Positions 1 to 6,940 of a stretch of DNA of 14,246 bases are shown here, one piece after another. The DNA is from Deltaproteobacteria bacterium UBA6601 (lineage in GTDB: Bacteria > Myxococcota_A > UBA796 > UBA9615). The notes under the pieces are model-generated. The model had not been told where the DNA came from. It saw only the letters and a program-made list of their open reading frames with translations, and ran no database searches. Location: the NCBI GenBank assembly GCA_002433485.1, contig DJIF01000056.1, forward strand, positions 1 through 14,246, given 5' to 3'. How positions within the stretch are numbered: position 1 is the first letter of the stretch; each line of letters begins with the position of its first letter. Both the position numbers and the translations under genes were made by a program.

Positions 1-1
1 G

Positions 2-772
2 CTGTACCGCGCTGGAACCATCAAGGCCTCGGAGCTCGGCGGCCTCTATAAGTCCATGCCCTGGACCACCGCGTTCTGCATTGTCGGCTCCCTTTCCATC
101 GCCGGCTTCCCGCTGTTCAGCGGCTTCATTTCCAAGTCTATGGTCCTCGCTGCGGGTGCGGAAGCCCACATGATCGTGCTTTCCATCGCGCTGCTCATCG
201 CCAGCGCCGGAGTTGTCGACCACTCAGGTATCAAGATCCCATTCTTCGCATTCTTTGCCCATGACTCGGGGCGGCGCGTCGAGAAGGCGCCGCTGAACAT
301 GCGCATTGCGATGGGCCTGGCAGCGGCGCTGTGCCTGTTCCTTGGCTTCGGCCCTGGGATGGAAATGCTCTACAGCATCCTGCCCTATCAAGAAGCCATC
401 GCCAGCTACGACCCCTGGACCGCCAGTCACGTGCTCTTCTACCTGCAGCTGCTGCTATTTGCCGCCCTGGCCTTCGGCATCCTGTACCTCACCGGACTCT
501 ATCCCCCTGAACTGCGTGCCATCAATCTCGACACCGATGTGATCTACCGCAAGCTGCTGCCCGCCGTAATCAGCCCGATGGGTCGCATCATCGGCACGGT
601 CAACGCTGCGGCGCGCACTCAGGCCCTGCGGATCGTCCGCTGGCTGGTCAACGAGAGCAAGTCTCAGAGCTCTCCCACCACCGGGCTACTCGGCGAGCCT
701 TGGCCCATCGGCACCGCCACGCTCTGGGCCGGGATCCTGCTGATCATCTCGCTGGTCATGGCCTTCACCTGA
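2..772 (+). CDS. mrpD: Na+(K+)/H+ antiporter subunit D, MrpD/MnhD-like, 5' truncated
   Basis: The frame is open from base 2 with no start in the window; 256 codons of the C-terminal part are present and end with TGA at 770-772. The visible product is a polytopic inner-membrane protein of the NuoL/M/N-MrpA/D proton-channel superfamily. The stretch SIAGFPLFSGFISKSM contains the Lys expected in the late discontinuous helix of this superfamily. A second diagnostic block, GIKIPFFAFFAHDSG, is shared with subunit D-like antiporter proteins. Further hydrophobic segments follow near 300-350, 430-500 and 715-770, the last one being a C-terminal membrane helix after a basic, Ser-rich linker. By family, Mrp complexes exchange Na+ or K+ for H+ and need several partner subunits, presumably encoded upstream. 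A NuoN-like respiratory subunit is less likely because of the FAFFAHDSG block and the C-terminal extension. The yaaA start lies 20 bp downstream on the same strand. Confidence 0.8.
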   Translation: MYRAGTIKASELGGLYKSMPWTTAFCIVGSLSIAGFPLFSGFISKSMVLAAGAEAHMIVLSIALLIASAGVVDHSGIKIPFFAFFAHDSGRRVEKAPLNMRIAMGLAAALCLFLGFGPGMEMLYSILPYQEAIASYDPWTASHVLFYLQLLLFAALAFGILYLTGLYPPELRAINLDTDVIYRKLLPAVISPMGRIIGTVNAAARTQALRIVRWLVNESKSQSSPTTGLLGEPWPIGTATLWAGILLIISLVMAFT

Positions 773-792
773 GTTCAGGAGCTAGAGAGCCC

Positions 793-1578
793 ATGCTTAC
801 CGTCCTATCTCCAGCCAAGAAGCTTAACTTTGAGCGGCCGAGCCCCGAACTCCCCACCACTAGCCCGGTGCTGGAGCAGGACATCAAGCTCCTCGCCGCG
901 CAAGCCAAGAAGCTCAGCGCTGCCAAGTTGGGCAAGCTGATGGACATCAGCGATAAGCTGGCGCAGCTCAACTACGAGCGTTTTCAGGACTTCTCGTTGC
1001 CGTTCACCCCCATGGACAGCCGTCCGGCAGCCTTTGCCTTCGCCGGTGACACCTATGTGGGCCTTGATGTCGAACAGCTGAATTCAGCAGACCTGGCCTA
1101 TGCGCAAAATCATCTCCGCATCCTGTCTGGACTCTATGGTCTGCTCAGACCCATGGACCTGATGCAACCTTACCGCTTGGAGATGGGCACCAAGCTGAGC
1201 AACAGTCGCGGGAAGAACCTCTATGAGTTCTGGGGAACCCGAATCACCGACAGCATCAACGCGGCACTTAAGGACCACAAGGACCAGCGGCTGATCAACC
1301 TGGCCTCAGCAGAGTACTTCAAGTCCATACAAAGCAAGGCGTTGCCTGGCCCGGTGATCACGCCGGTGTTTCTGGAGCGCAAAGACGGCAAGTCACGCAC
1401 CCTGTTTCTGTTCGCCAAGCGAGCCCGGGGAATGATGGCTCGCTTCGCCATCCAACAGCGTATCGAGCATGCCGAGAGCCTGAAAGACTTTAACGAAGGC
1501 GGCTACCGCTTCCAGCCAACCCAAAGCGACGAGCATCGCTGGGTCTTCGAGCGCGACCAACCGCCACCAGCACGCTAA
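793..1578 (+). CDS. yaaA: Peroxide stress protein YaaA (UPF0246 family)
   Basis: This 261-residue protein matches the usual length of YaaA (about 257). It opens with MLTVLSPAKKLNF, as in the family, and carries the conserved blocks LSGLYGLLRPMDLMQPYRLEMGT, NLASAEYFK and KRARGMMARF. It is predicted to be cytoplasmic. In E. coli, YaaA is known to lower intracellular free iron during peroxide stress and so limit Fenton damage; it belongs to the OxyR regulon there. The ATG at 793 is chosen because it gives the family N-terminus and has AGGAG at 777-781, although the frame is open back to 700 inside the upstream gene. It follows the antiporter gene by 20 bp and may be co-transcribed with it. Its 3' end faces the lipoprotein gene with only 12 bp between the stops. 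No OxyR-type site was recognised. Confidence 0.93.
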   Translation: MLTVLSPAKKLNFERPSPELPTTSPVLEQDIKLLAAQAKKLSAAKLGKLMDISDKLAQLNYERFQDFSLPFTPMDSRPAAFAFAGDTYVGLDVEQLNSADLAYAQNHLRILSGLYGLLRPMDLMQPYRLEMGTKLSNSRGKNLYEFWGTRITDSINAALKDHKDQRLINLASAEYFKSIQSKALPGPVITPVFLERKDGKSRTLFLFAKRARGMMARFAIQQRIEHAESLKDFNEGGYRFQPTQSDEHRWVFERDQPPPAR

Positions 1579-1590
1579 ACCCGGCTCCCC

Positions 1591-2487
1591 TCACCGAGCG
1601 GCCGCTGAGACCGGCTCCGCGAAATAAAACGCCGAGGCCGCAGTGAAATGGAAGGTCACCGACATCTGGGTGCAGTTACCCCAGTCGTCAGGAACCAGAT
1701 CGGCATTGAGTTCCAAGATGGAGTCGATCATCGCCGGAATCTCATCGCCGATCCCGTCCAGGCTGGCGACGTTGTCCTTGACCTCCTGAATGGAGACGCC
1801 GCCACCAATGCGGCCGATGTAACCGCGCTCGGGTAGTAACTCCATCTCCAAGACTCCGTCGAGCAAAGTCAGATCGATGTACTCATCAAAGATGTTGAGC
1901 TCAAGCCGCAGCGAAAACGAACTGCCGCGCAGGACTCCGCCGCTGAGTTCAGCGCACTCCACGACACTCTCGCCGCGCTGCGGATCAGGATCAAAGGTCT
2001 GACCGGGAAGGATCAAGCCATCGCCACCGACCGCAGGGGCCCCCATCCCTCTGGAGATCCGCAACCGCACGCAATCGTCGTTGCGGCGGTCATCGATACC
2101 ATCGAGGCCAATCATCAATAGCAAACGGCCATCGTTGATCGAGGCCTGAATGAGAGGCTCCAGCGCTGCACCTCCAGCCACCTCTAGCGCCGGCAGCACA
2201 TTGGCAAAGGTGTTGTCGATGCCGGGCTCTCCGTCCAGTCCCACCACATCTTCGTGGTAGCAACCCTCGGCGTCTGTGTCAGTGCTGACTCGCCCGTCCA
2301 GATCGAAAGCATCCGAGACTCCATCCTCTTCGCGAACAAAGACCATCTCACGCAGCACTGCCAGCTCATCAGCCGGGCCGAGGCTAAGCTCATCTTCACT
2401 CGCGCCGCAAGAGCACAGCAGCGGCGCAAGGAGGGCCGCTACCAGAATCCGGGGTAGCAGGTCGCGAGCTGTCGGCGGAGCGGTCAT
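1591..2487 (-). CDS. Acidic lipoprotein of unknown function, partner of DUF1552/DUF1592
   Basis: I do not recognise a named family. The 298-residue product has an N-terminal signal (Arg9 and Arg13, then a hydrophobic run from about 14 to 24) ending in L24-C25-S26-C27, an acceptable although not ideal lipobox with Cys27 as the lipidated residue. The mature part is strongly acidic, with Asp/Gly-rich stretches such as DLDGRVSTDTDAEGC and GLDGEPGIDN. It contains further cysteines that could form disulfides in the periplasm, and beta-strand-like alternation after residue 180. From memory, proteins with a DGEPGIDN-like segment occur as lipoproteins in myxobacteria. It is the last gene of a three-gene minus-strand operon, 12 bp after the DUF1552 stop. 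A structural or binding role in the cell envelope, together with the two upstream products, is inferred from context only. Confidence 0.72.
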   Translation of the reverse strand: MTAPPTARDLLPRILVAALLAPLLCSCGASEDELSLGPADELAVLREMVFVREEDGVSDAFDLDGRVSTDTDAEGCYHEDVVGLDGEPGIDNTFANVLPALEVAGGAALEPLIQASINDGRLLLMIGLDGIDDRRNDDCVRLRISRGMGAPAVGGDGLILPGQTFDPDPQRGESVVECAELSGGVLRGSSFSLRLELNIFDEYIDLTLLDGVLEMELLPERGYIGRIGGGVSIQEVKDNVASLDGIGDEIPAMIDSILELNADLVPDDWGNCTQMSVTFHFTAASAFYFAEPVSAAAR

Positions 2488-2499
2488 GACTCTTTCAGC

Positions 2500-3822
2500 T
2501 CACAGTTCCAGGACCGACAGGCCATCGGTGACCCGGGCGTCGTCCACACCAAACTCTGAGCGCAGCATTCCCAACGACCGCATGCAGGTGAGCAGCACGG
2601 CTGAAGCGTTCTCCCGAGTATGGGAACGGTAGTGCATCCCGGTCTTGAGAACCCCTCCGCCGGACCCGGCATACAGAATGGGAAACTCGTCCAAAGCATG
2701 GGTTCTGCCCAACGAAACCCCAGAGGTTCCCAGCACAATGCAGTGGTCCAGCAAGGTCCCTTCTCCCTCAGGGATCGCCTGCAAGGCTTCGACCAGGTAG
2801 CGATACTGCTGCATGCAGAACAGCACACACTCATGCACCTGAGGCTGCGGGTCAGGCTCATCGTGAGTGAGCCGATGATGGCCAGACTCCATTCCAGGAA
2901 ACAGATAATTGCTCACCGGCTTGGTGAGGACATCAGTGAAGACCCGGGTCTGATCACAAGCCAGCGCCATAGCCAACAAATCGCACAAGGCCTGATGCCG
3001 CAGCAGCACATCATCACCAAAGCTGCCGTCATCGTCGGGCTGATCCGGGCGGGCGCAGGAAGCGAGGCTGATCGGGTTGGCCTGCATACGGGCCAGCCGC
3101 AGCTCCAGATCACGGATCCCGTCCTCGTGCTGCTGCAGACGCTGACGGTCCTGCTGACTGACCCGCTGTTTCAGCGCAGACATCCGACTCGAAACCGCGT
3201 CCAGGACCGAGCGACGCAAGGCAAGACTTGGATCCACGACAGCTTCCTCTCCCGGTGGAGTGAAGCCAACTCCAAACAAGCGCTCAAAAAAAGCAAATGG
3301 AGACCGCTCCGCGGGGTTAACGCTGTGGGGCCCGGTATAGGAGATCCCGCCACCACCACCAGGCCGGCCGCCAATCTCCAAAGACCGATAGAGAGTCTCA
3401 CCACCCAACTCAGCAGCAATGATCTGGTCAATGGTGGGGCCGGCAACGGTGTTGTCTCCCTCTTCTCCAAGCGGCGCTACCCCGCACATAAAACCAGCCG
3501 CACCTGAGAAGTGCGGAATCACGTTGGGGACCCGCACTTCAAGTCCGGATACCACAGTGAGATGCTCCTTGATCGAAGCCAGTGGCTGCAGCTGATCGGA
3601 GAGCTGCCACTCATCGCCGAGACCCTCGCCAACCGGAGTCCAGCGATGAGGGAGGGTGCCATTGCCCCAGAAGAACACCCCAAAGCGACGCGGGAACGCG
3701 GTGCCATCAGCCAGCGCCTCATCGCTAAGGCCCAACACAGACTCAAGCGCGGGGAGCGCCAGGCTTACGCTGGCCCCAGCCAACACACCTCGCAGCACCA
3801 CTCGGCGAGAGCATCCACTCAT
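2500..3822 (-). CDS. DUF1552 protein with Tat signal peptide
   Basis: The 440-residue product starts with a twin-arginine signal (S5-R6-R7-V-V-L-R11, then a hydrophobic stretch to about residue 25). It is therefore predicted to be exported folded by the Tat system, perhaps with a bound cofactor or metal. The body matches DUF1552, with RRFGVFFWGNGTLPHRW near the N-terminus, a glycine-rich GGGGGISYTGP segment, and SGHHRLTHDEP and LGTSGVSLGRTH in the C-terminal half. A helical, Arg/Gln-rich stretch near the middle is likely a coiled coil. Biochemical function is unknown for the family; in planctomycetes, myxobacteria and some gammaproteobacteria it is encoded next to DUF1592 proteins, as here. 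The ATG at 3822 gives a TGATG overlap with the upstream stop and has GGGAG six bases before it. A GTG at 3825 is the alternative, adding one Met. Confidence 0.88.
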   Translation of the reverse strand: MSGCSRRVVLRGVLAGASVSLALPALESVLGLSDEALADGTAFPRRFGVFFWGNGTLPHRWTPVGEGLGDEWQLSDQLQPLASIKEHLTVVSGLEVRVPNVIPHFSGAAGFMCGVAPLGEEGDNTVAGPTIDQIIAAELGGETLYRSLEIGGRPGGGGGISYTGPHSVNPAERSPFAFFERLFGVGFTPPGEEAVVDPSLALRRSVLDAVSSRMSALKQRVSQQDRQRLQQHEDGIRDLELRLARMQANPISLASCARPDQPDDDGSFGDDVLLRHQALCDLLAMALACDQTRVFTDVLTKPVSNYLFPGMESGHHRLTHDEPDPQPQVHECVLFCMQQYRYLVEALQAIPEGEGTLLDHCIVLGTSGVSLGRTHALDEFPILYAGSGGGVLKTGMHYRSHTRENASAVLLTCMRSLGMLRSEFGVDDARVTDGLSVLEL

Positions 3823-5531
3823 CACCGGCTCCCACCAGGAAGCTGGGGTTCCAGGCCAACTGCCGGGGCGATCCCAGGCTCCGGAGGGACCGGTTCCGGC
3901 CCGGCAGGATGAAGCTCTCCAGCCTGCCGGAACAGCGGGCTCATCAACAGGTCCTTAAGGGTGGGCAACAAGCGATAATCATGAGCGGCAAATCGCTCCT
4001 GCAGCCAGTCCAGGGAAGCATTCTGTCCAGGTTCTTCTGCCTGCCCGAGCGCAGCACGAAAGACCTGAGTGGTCATGCAGTCGCTGAAGTCTTCACTCTG
4101 CGCAACCAACTCAGCCATCTCTATGTGGTTGGCAAATTCCGTCTCTTCAAACTCACCGCTGGCATCGATGTCGGCGCCATTGTCCTGAGAACGGTAGACG
4201 CCGATCCCGTCAAAGTTCTCAAGGCCCAGTCCAAGCAGATCCATCATCCGGTGGCAGCCCCCACAGGCCGGGTCGGTGAGGTGCTGCTGCACCCGATCCC
4301 GTAGGGTCCTAGCCACCTCGCTGGGCGGCGGAATAGAGGTGTCGACGCCGGCAGGAGCACCGGGCATGACCTGGCAGAGCAGAACCTCGCGGATGAACAG
4401 GCCCCGCAGAGTCGGCGAAGATGAAGCCGGGTGGGAATTGAGGGTAAGCAGGCTGGCGTGGTTAAGCAGACCACGACGCTGCCCTTCCGCACCGAAGTCA
4501 TAGGGAGCAAAGCCCTCACGAACCGGAGCCTGCACCGCGTACAAGGTGGCTAGTTCCCGGTTCAGGAAGGTCTCTCGGGTGGTCAGAATCTCACGCAGGT
4601 CCCGGTCCTGATCAAAGACAATGTCTTCGAACAGCAACAGAGTCTCCTCGCGGGCCGAAGCACCCAAGGTATCGCTCATATGCACAAAGGTAACCGAGTC
4701 CTTATAGAGCTCGTCCAGATCTGCGAGGTGCAGCAGATCAGCAAACCAGGCCCTGAGTCCCTTGCGAGCGCGCTCGGAGCTGAGCATCCGGTCGAGCTGC
4801 TGGTCGAGCACCAGGTCCTGGCTCAGCTCGCCCCGCTCAGCCAGATCCAGCAACTCCTCATCAGGAATGGAGTTCCACAACAAAAAGCTGAGTCGAGACG
4901 CCAACTCAAAGTCATCAAAAAGCGGCGTACCGTCATCGCCTGCAACGCTGTTTCCCAGCTCAACTCGATAGAGGAAGTCCGGATATTGAAGCACAGTGGC
5001 CAGAGCAAACTCCAAGCCTTGATAAAAATCGCCAAGGGCCTGCGCCGAGGCACCAGCCAGCTCGATCAGCTGCTCGAGCTCATCCTCGTCGACGGTGCGA
5101 CGCCAGGCCCGCCGGGCCAGCGGCGCCAACGCAGCTCGCGCACAGTCAGGATCAACAATGGCGTCCGGAGTGCAGGAAACCACCCGCTCTCTGCGATCTA
5201 CCTCCATGACCTGGGCGGCGACGGTATAGCTGGCCCGCTCAAAGCCTTCGACTCCTCGCGGTGAGATTGCAGCCAGCGAAGCCCCCACCGAATACAGCCC
5301 TCGGACCCGCAAGTCCGGCTCAATGCCGGCCGGCACGAACAGGTCCGCACCGAACAAATCCTCGATAGCATTGATGTACTGGGCCTCAGTGAGACGGCGA
5401 AGTGCAGGTTCGGGAAGCTCCGGGTGGGACGGCGGGGCTTGCCCGGCACCACAGCCAGCCAGTGCCAGAAGCAAGCACAACAGCAAAGCCGCCCGGAAGG
5501 GCCCAATCGGGATAGAGCCAAACGCAAGCAT
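3822..5531 (-). CDS. DUF1592-type c-heme lipoprotein (DUF1587/1595/1592/1588/1585)
   Basis: This 569-residue protein has a signal with a clear lipobox L24-A25-G26-C27. It shows the ordered small domains of this planctomycete/myxobacterial family: DUF1587-like (LRRLTEAQYINAIEDLFG, 44-61), DUF1595-like (ARRAWRRTVDEDELEQL, 139-155), DUF1592-like (ELASRLSFLLWNSIPDEEL, 209-227), DUF1588-like (RRGLLNHASLLTLNSHP, 352-368) and a C-terminal DUF1585-like part (about 485-535). A single heme c motif, C423-G-G-C426-H427, sits between the last two. The tail from 541 is Pro-rich. It is predicted to be a membrane-anchored extracytoplasmic heme protein with an electron-transfer or oxidative role. The substrate is unknown. 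It is the first gene of the minus-strand operon; its stop overlaps the DUF1552 start. No SD stronger than GATGGG was seen before the ATG at 5531. Confidence 0.87.
   Translation of the reverse strand: MLAFGSIPIGPFRAALLLCLLLALAGCGAGQAPPSHPELPEPALRRLTEAQYINAIEDLFGADLFVPAGIEPDLRVRGLYSVGASLAAISPRGVEGFERASYTVAAQVMEVDRRERVVSCTPDAIVDPDCARAALAPLARRAWRRTVDEDELEQLIELAGASAQALGDFYQGLEFALATVLQYPDFLYRVELGNSVAGDDGTPLFDDFELASRLSFLLWNSIPDEELLDLAERGELSQDLVLDQQLDRMLSSERARKGLRAWFADLLHLADLDELYKDSVTFVHMSDTLGASAREETLLLFEDIVFDQDRDLREILTTRETFLNRELATLYAVQAPVREGFAPYDFGAEGQRRGLLNHASLLTLNSHPASSSPTLRGLFIREVLLCQVMPGAPAGVDTSIPPPSEVARTLRDRVQQHLTDPACGGCHRMMDLLGLGLENFDGIGVYRSQDNGADIDASGEFEETEFANHIEMAELVAQSEDFSDCMTTQVFRAALGQAEEPGQNASLDWLQERFAAHDYRLLPTLKDLLMSPLFRQAGELHPAGPEPVPPEPGIAPAVGLEPQLPGGSR
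3829..3833 (-). promoter_or_regulatory. Ribosome binding site of the DUF1552 gene (decides the start)
   Basis: On the minus strand GGGAG lies six bases before ATG 3822 but only three before GTG 3825, which favours the ATG. The site is inside the end of the upstream DUF1592 gene, so translation of the two is probably coupled. Confidence 0.55.
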
Positions 5532-5725
5532 CGCCCATCAACGGTAGCGCAAAATGTGCTCATTGGGCCGAATACTCTGAACCTCAGGGAGCCACGGCAG
5601 GGCCCGACTGGGCTAACCTTGAGCGAGATCAGACCTCTCCTGACCGGTCCGACCGGGGCCTCCCAGCCGCAGGGTCCCCAGTCCAAGACCGCCCCCGGTA
5701 CTGGAAGAGGCCCCACCATCGGGCT

Positions 5726-5737
5726 CTGGGGCCCCAG
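5726..5737. repeat. Perfect 12-bp palindrome CTGGGGCCCCAG
   Basis: The sequence is its own reverse complement with no central loop. It ends three bases before the probable Shine-Dalgarno of the hydrolase gene. It could be an operator for a dimeric regulator or chance in G+C-rich DNA. A hairpin is unlikely because there is no room for a loop without breaking the central pairs. Confidence 0.3.
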
Positions 5738-5740
5738 CCG

Positions 5741-5745
5741 AAGGA
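5741..5745 (+). promoter_or_regulatory. Ribosome binding site AAGGA deciding the GTG start at 5754
   Basis: AAGGA is followed by eight bases and then GTG at 5754. The ATG codons at 5787 and 5790, by contrast, have no purine-rich site at a suitable distance. This supports the GTG. Confidence 0.6.
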
Positions 5746-5753
5746 CTCCGCAA

Positions 5754-6866
5754 GTGGACCGATTCCCTGCAGCAGCCCGGGCCTGGATGATGCCATTGCT
5801 GCTCAGCATGCTCGGGGCCTGCACACAGCCCGGTGAAAAGCCTCCTGAGGCTCTACAACCCCTCAGCTGGTCGGTGGAACAACCGGGCCCCTACCGGGTC
5901 GGCTTCATGAGCTGGGAGCTGAGCTACACCCCCGCTGGAAGCAGTCAGTCGCGAATCATCCCGCTGAGCATCTGGTACCCGACTGAGGATCTGAGCGGGG
6001 CGGCCACCACCTACGAGTTTGTATTCAACGATGAGGACAGCTGGCAAAACGCCACCGCCGCGCCAGCTGCTCATGCCGACGGCTATCCGGTGCTGGTCTA
6101 CAGCCACGGGAACCAGGGCTTTGCGGGGAGCAGCGCATTTCTGATGCGCAGCTTCGCATCCCATGGCTGGGTTGCCCTGGCACCGGACCACATCGGCAAC
6201 ACGCTGACCACTCACAGCAGCCCCCGCCCGCTGGCCCTGTGGCTTAACCGAAGTCTCGACCTAAGCGCAGCGCTGGATGAGCTCAGCGGGCGCGCACCCG
6301 AGTTGCTCGGCGAGGCAGTAGACTCCAGCCAAGTTCTGGTCACAGGCCACAGCTTTGGCGCGCATACAACCTGGGCCTCCAGCGGCGGACTGTTTGATCG
6401 GCAACGAATCGAAGACCGCTGCGAAGCTGGAGAGTTCCCGGCCGAACAATGCACAGGCGAGCTGTTGGATGCCTTCGCGGCGGGTGGCCGGGACCCTCGC
6501 TTCATTGCTGGCGCACCGCTGGCCGGCAAGGGCAGCGAAGAATGGTTCGGCAGCAACGGGCTCAATGCAGTCAGCCTGCCCATGCTGCAAATGAGCGGGT
6601 CTGCCGACGCCGGCGCGGTCGAAGGCGTCTGGGACCGCAGTGAGCAGGTCGATCTGACCTGGATCGACATTGAAGGGGGCTGTCATCAGCTGTTTGCCCT
6701 GGGGGCCTGCGACCAGGTACCCAGCGAAGAAGGCTTTCACATCGTCTCCACCTACGCCCTGGCCTTTGCCCGTCATCAAGTGCTCGGTGACCACAGCACC
6801 GAAGTGCTGTCCCTGCTCGACGGTTCTCGGCTGCTGTCTCCGCGGGTGAGCCTGCAACGACGCTAG
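5754..6866 (+). CDS. Lipoprotein alpha/beta hydrolase, dienelactone/PAF-acetylhydrolase-like
   Basis: From GTG 5754 the product has 370 residues. Its signal has Arg3 and Arg9, a short hydrophobic core and a perfect lipobox L20-G21-A22-C23; starting at ATG 5787 would remove the positive charges. The hydrolase core has a strand and turn YPVLVYSHGNQG (111-122, oxyanion region), the nucleophile elbow G198-H-S200-F-G202, a probable acid residue Asp284 in SGSADAG, and a probable catalytic His311 in GGCHQLFALG. This layout fits the COG4188-like esterase group that includes dienelactone-hydrolase-like and platelet-activating-factor acetylhydrolase-like enzymes. An ester or amide substrate outside the cytoplasm is likely but cannot be named. 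Cys223 and Cys233, and Cys310 and Cys319, could form disulfides. It is divergent from the DUF1592 operon and 74 bp upstream of the 3-hydroxyacyl-CoA dehydrogenase gene. The fold is certain enough; the start is probable. Confidence 0.82.
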   Translation: MDRFPAAARAWMMPLLLSMLGACTQPGEKPPEALQPLSWSVEQPGPYRVGFMSWELSYTPAGSSQSRIIPLSIWYPTEDLSGAATTYEFVFNDEDSWQNATAAPAAHADGYPVLVYSHGNQGFAGSSAFLMRSFASHGWVALAPDHIGNTLTTHSSPRPLALWLNRSLDLSAALDELSGRAPELLGEAVDSSQVLVTGHSFGAHTTWASSGGLFDRQRIEDRCEAGEFPAEQCTGELLDAFAAGGRDPRFIAGAPLAGKGSEEWFGSNGLNAVSLPMLQMSGSADAGAVEGVWDRSEQVDLTWIDIEGGCHQLFALGACDQVPSEEGFHIVSTYALAFARHQVLGDHSTEVLSLLDGSRLLSPRVSLQRR

Positions 6867-6871
6867 CCCCC

Positions 6872-6902
6872 TTGCCAATGAGCGCCGCCCGGTACATATA
6901 GG
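6872..6902 (+). promoter_or_regulatory. Weak sigma70-like promoter candidate before the dehydrogenase gene
   Basis: TTGCCA (6872-6877) and TATAGG (6897-6902) resemble -35 and -10 hexamers but are 19 bases apart. The segment around 6893-6903 is a small A+T-rich patch in G+C-rich DNA. Promoter consensus outside E. coli is uncertain, so this is only a candidate. Confidence 0.2.
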
Positions 6903-6940
6903 AAACACCGTCCAGTAGCAGGCGGCATTGGGAGTTCTCT

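Larger units (their letters stand above)
5532..5753. promoter_or_regulatory. Divergent intergenic region, DUF1592 operon / hydrolase
   Basis: The 222 bp between two divergent exported-protein genes must contain promoters for both, but I find no convincing -35/-10 pair on either strand. It is G+C-rich and carries short symmetrical elements: GCCC-gact-GGGC at 5602-5613, a tandem nine-base repeat beginning GACCGG at 5642 and 5651, and a perfect 12-bp palindrome at 5726-5737. The plus-strand frame of the hydrolase stays open through this region, but its translation there is Pro/Gly/Thr/Arg-rich low-complexity sequence and is unlikely to be coding. Confidence 0.35.

Noticed and set aside
1597..1606. 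Palindrome AGCGGCCGCT near the convergent stops of yaaA and the lipoprotein gene
   Set aside because: It encodes Ser-Ala-Ala-Ala residues at the end of the lipoprotein, has no loop and no T-run; not a terminator.
3287..3293. Run of A bases (T-run on the coding strand) in the DUF1552 gene, a possible frameshift site
   Set aside because: The reading frame continues through it with the expected FAFFERLF sequence on both sides, so no frameshift is needed.
2620..3507. Long plus-strand open frame (295 codons) antisense to the DUF1552 gene
   Set aside because: It has no recognisable domain, no SD, low-complexity composition, and lies fully opposite a well supported gene; long antisense frames are common in G+C-rich DNA.
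5424..5753. Upstream in-frame extension of the hydrolase frame
   Set aside because: It overlaps the 5' end of the DUF1592 gene in antisense and translates to Pro/Gly/Arg-rich filler; the lipoprotein signal starts only at 5754.
5198..5824. Minus-strand open frame of 208 codons over the divergent intergenic region
   Set aside because: It overlaps the real DUF1592 N-terminus in another frame and has no family-like sequence or signal; considered a shadow.
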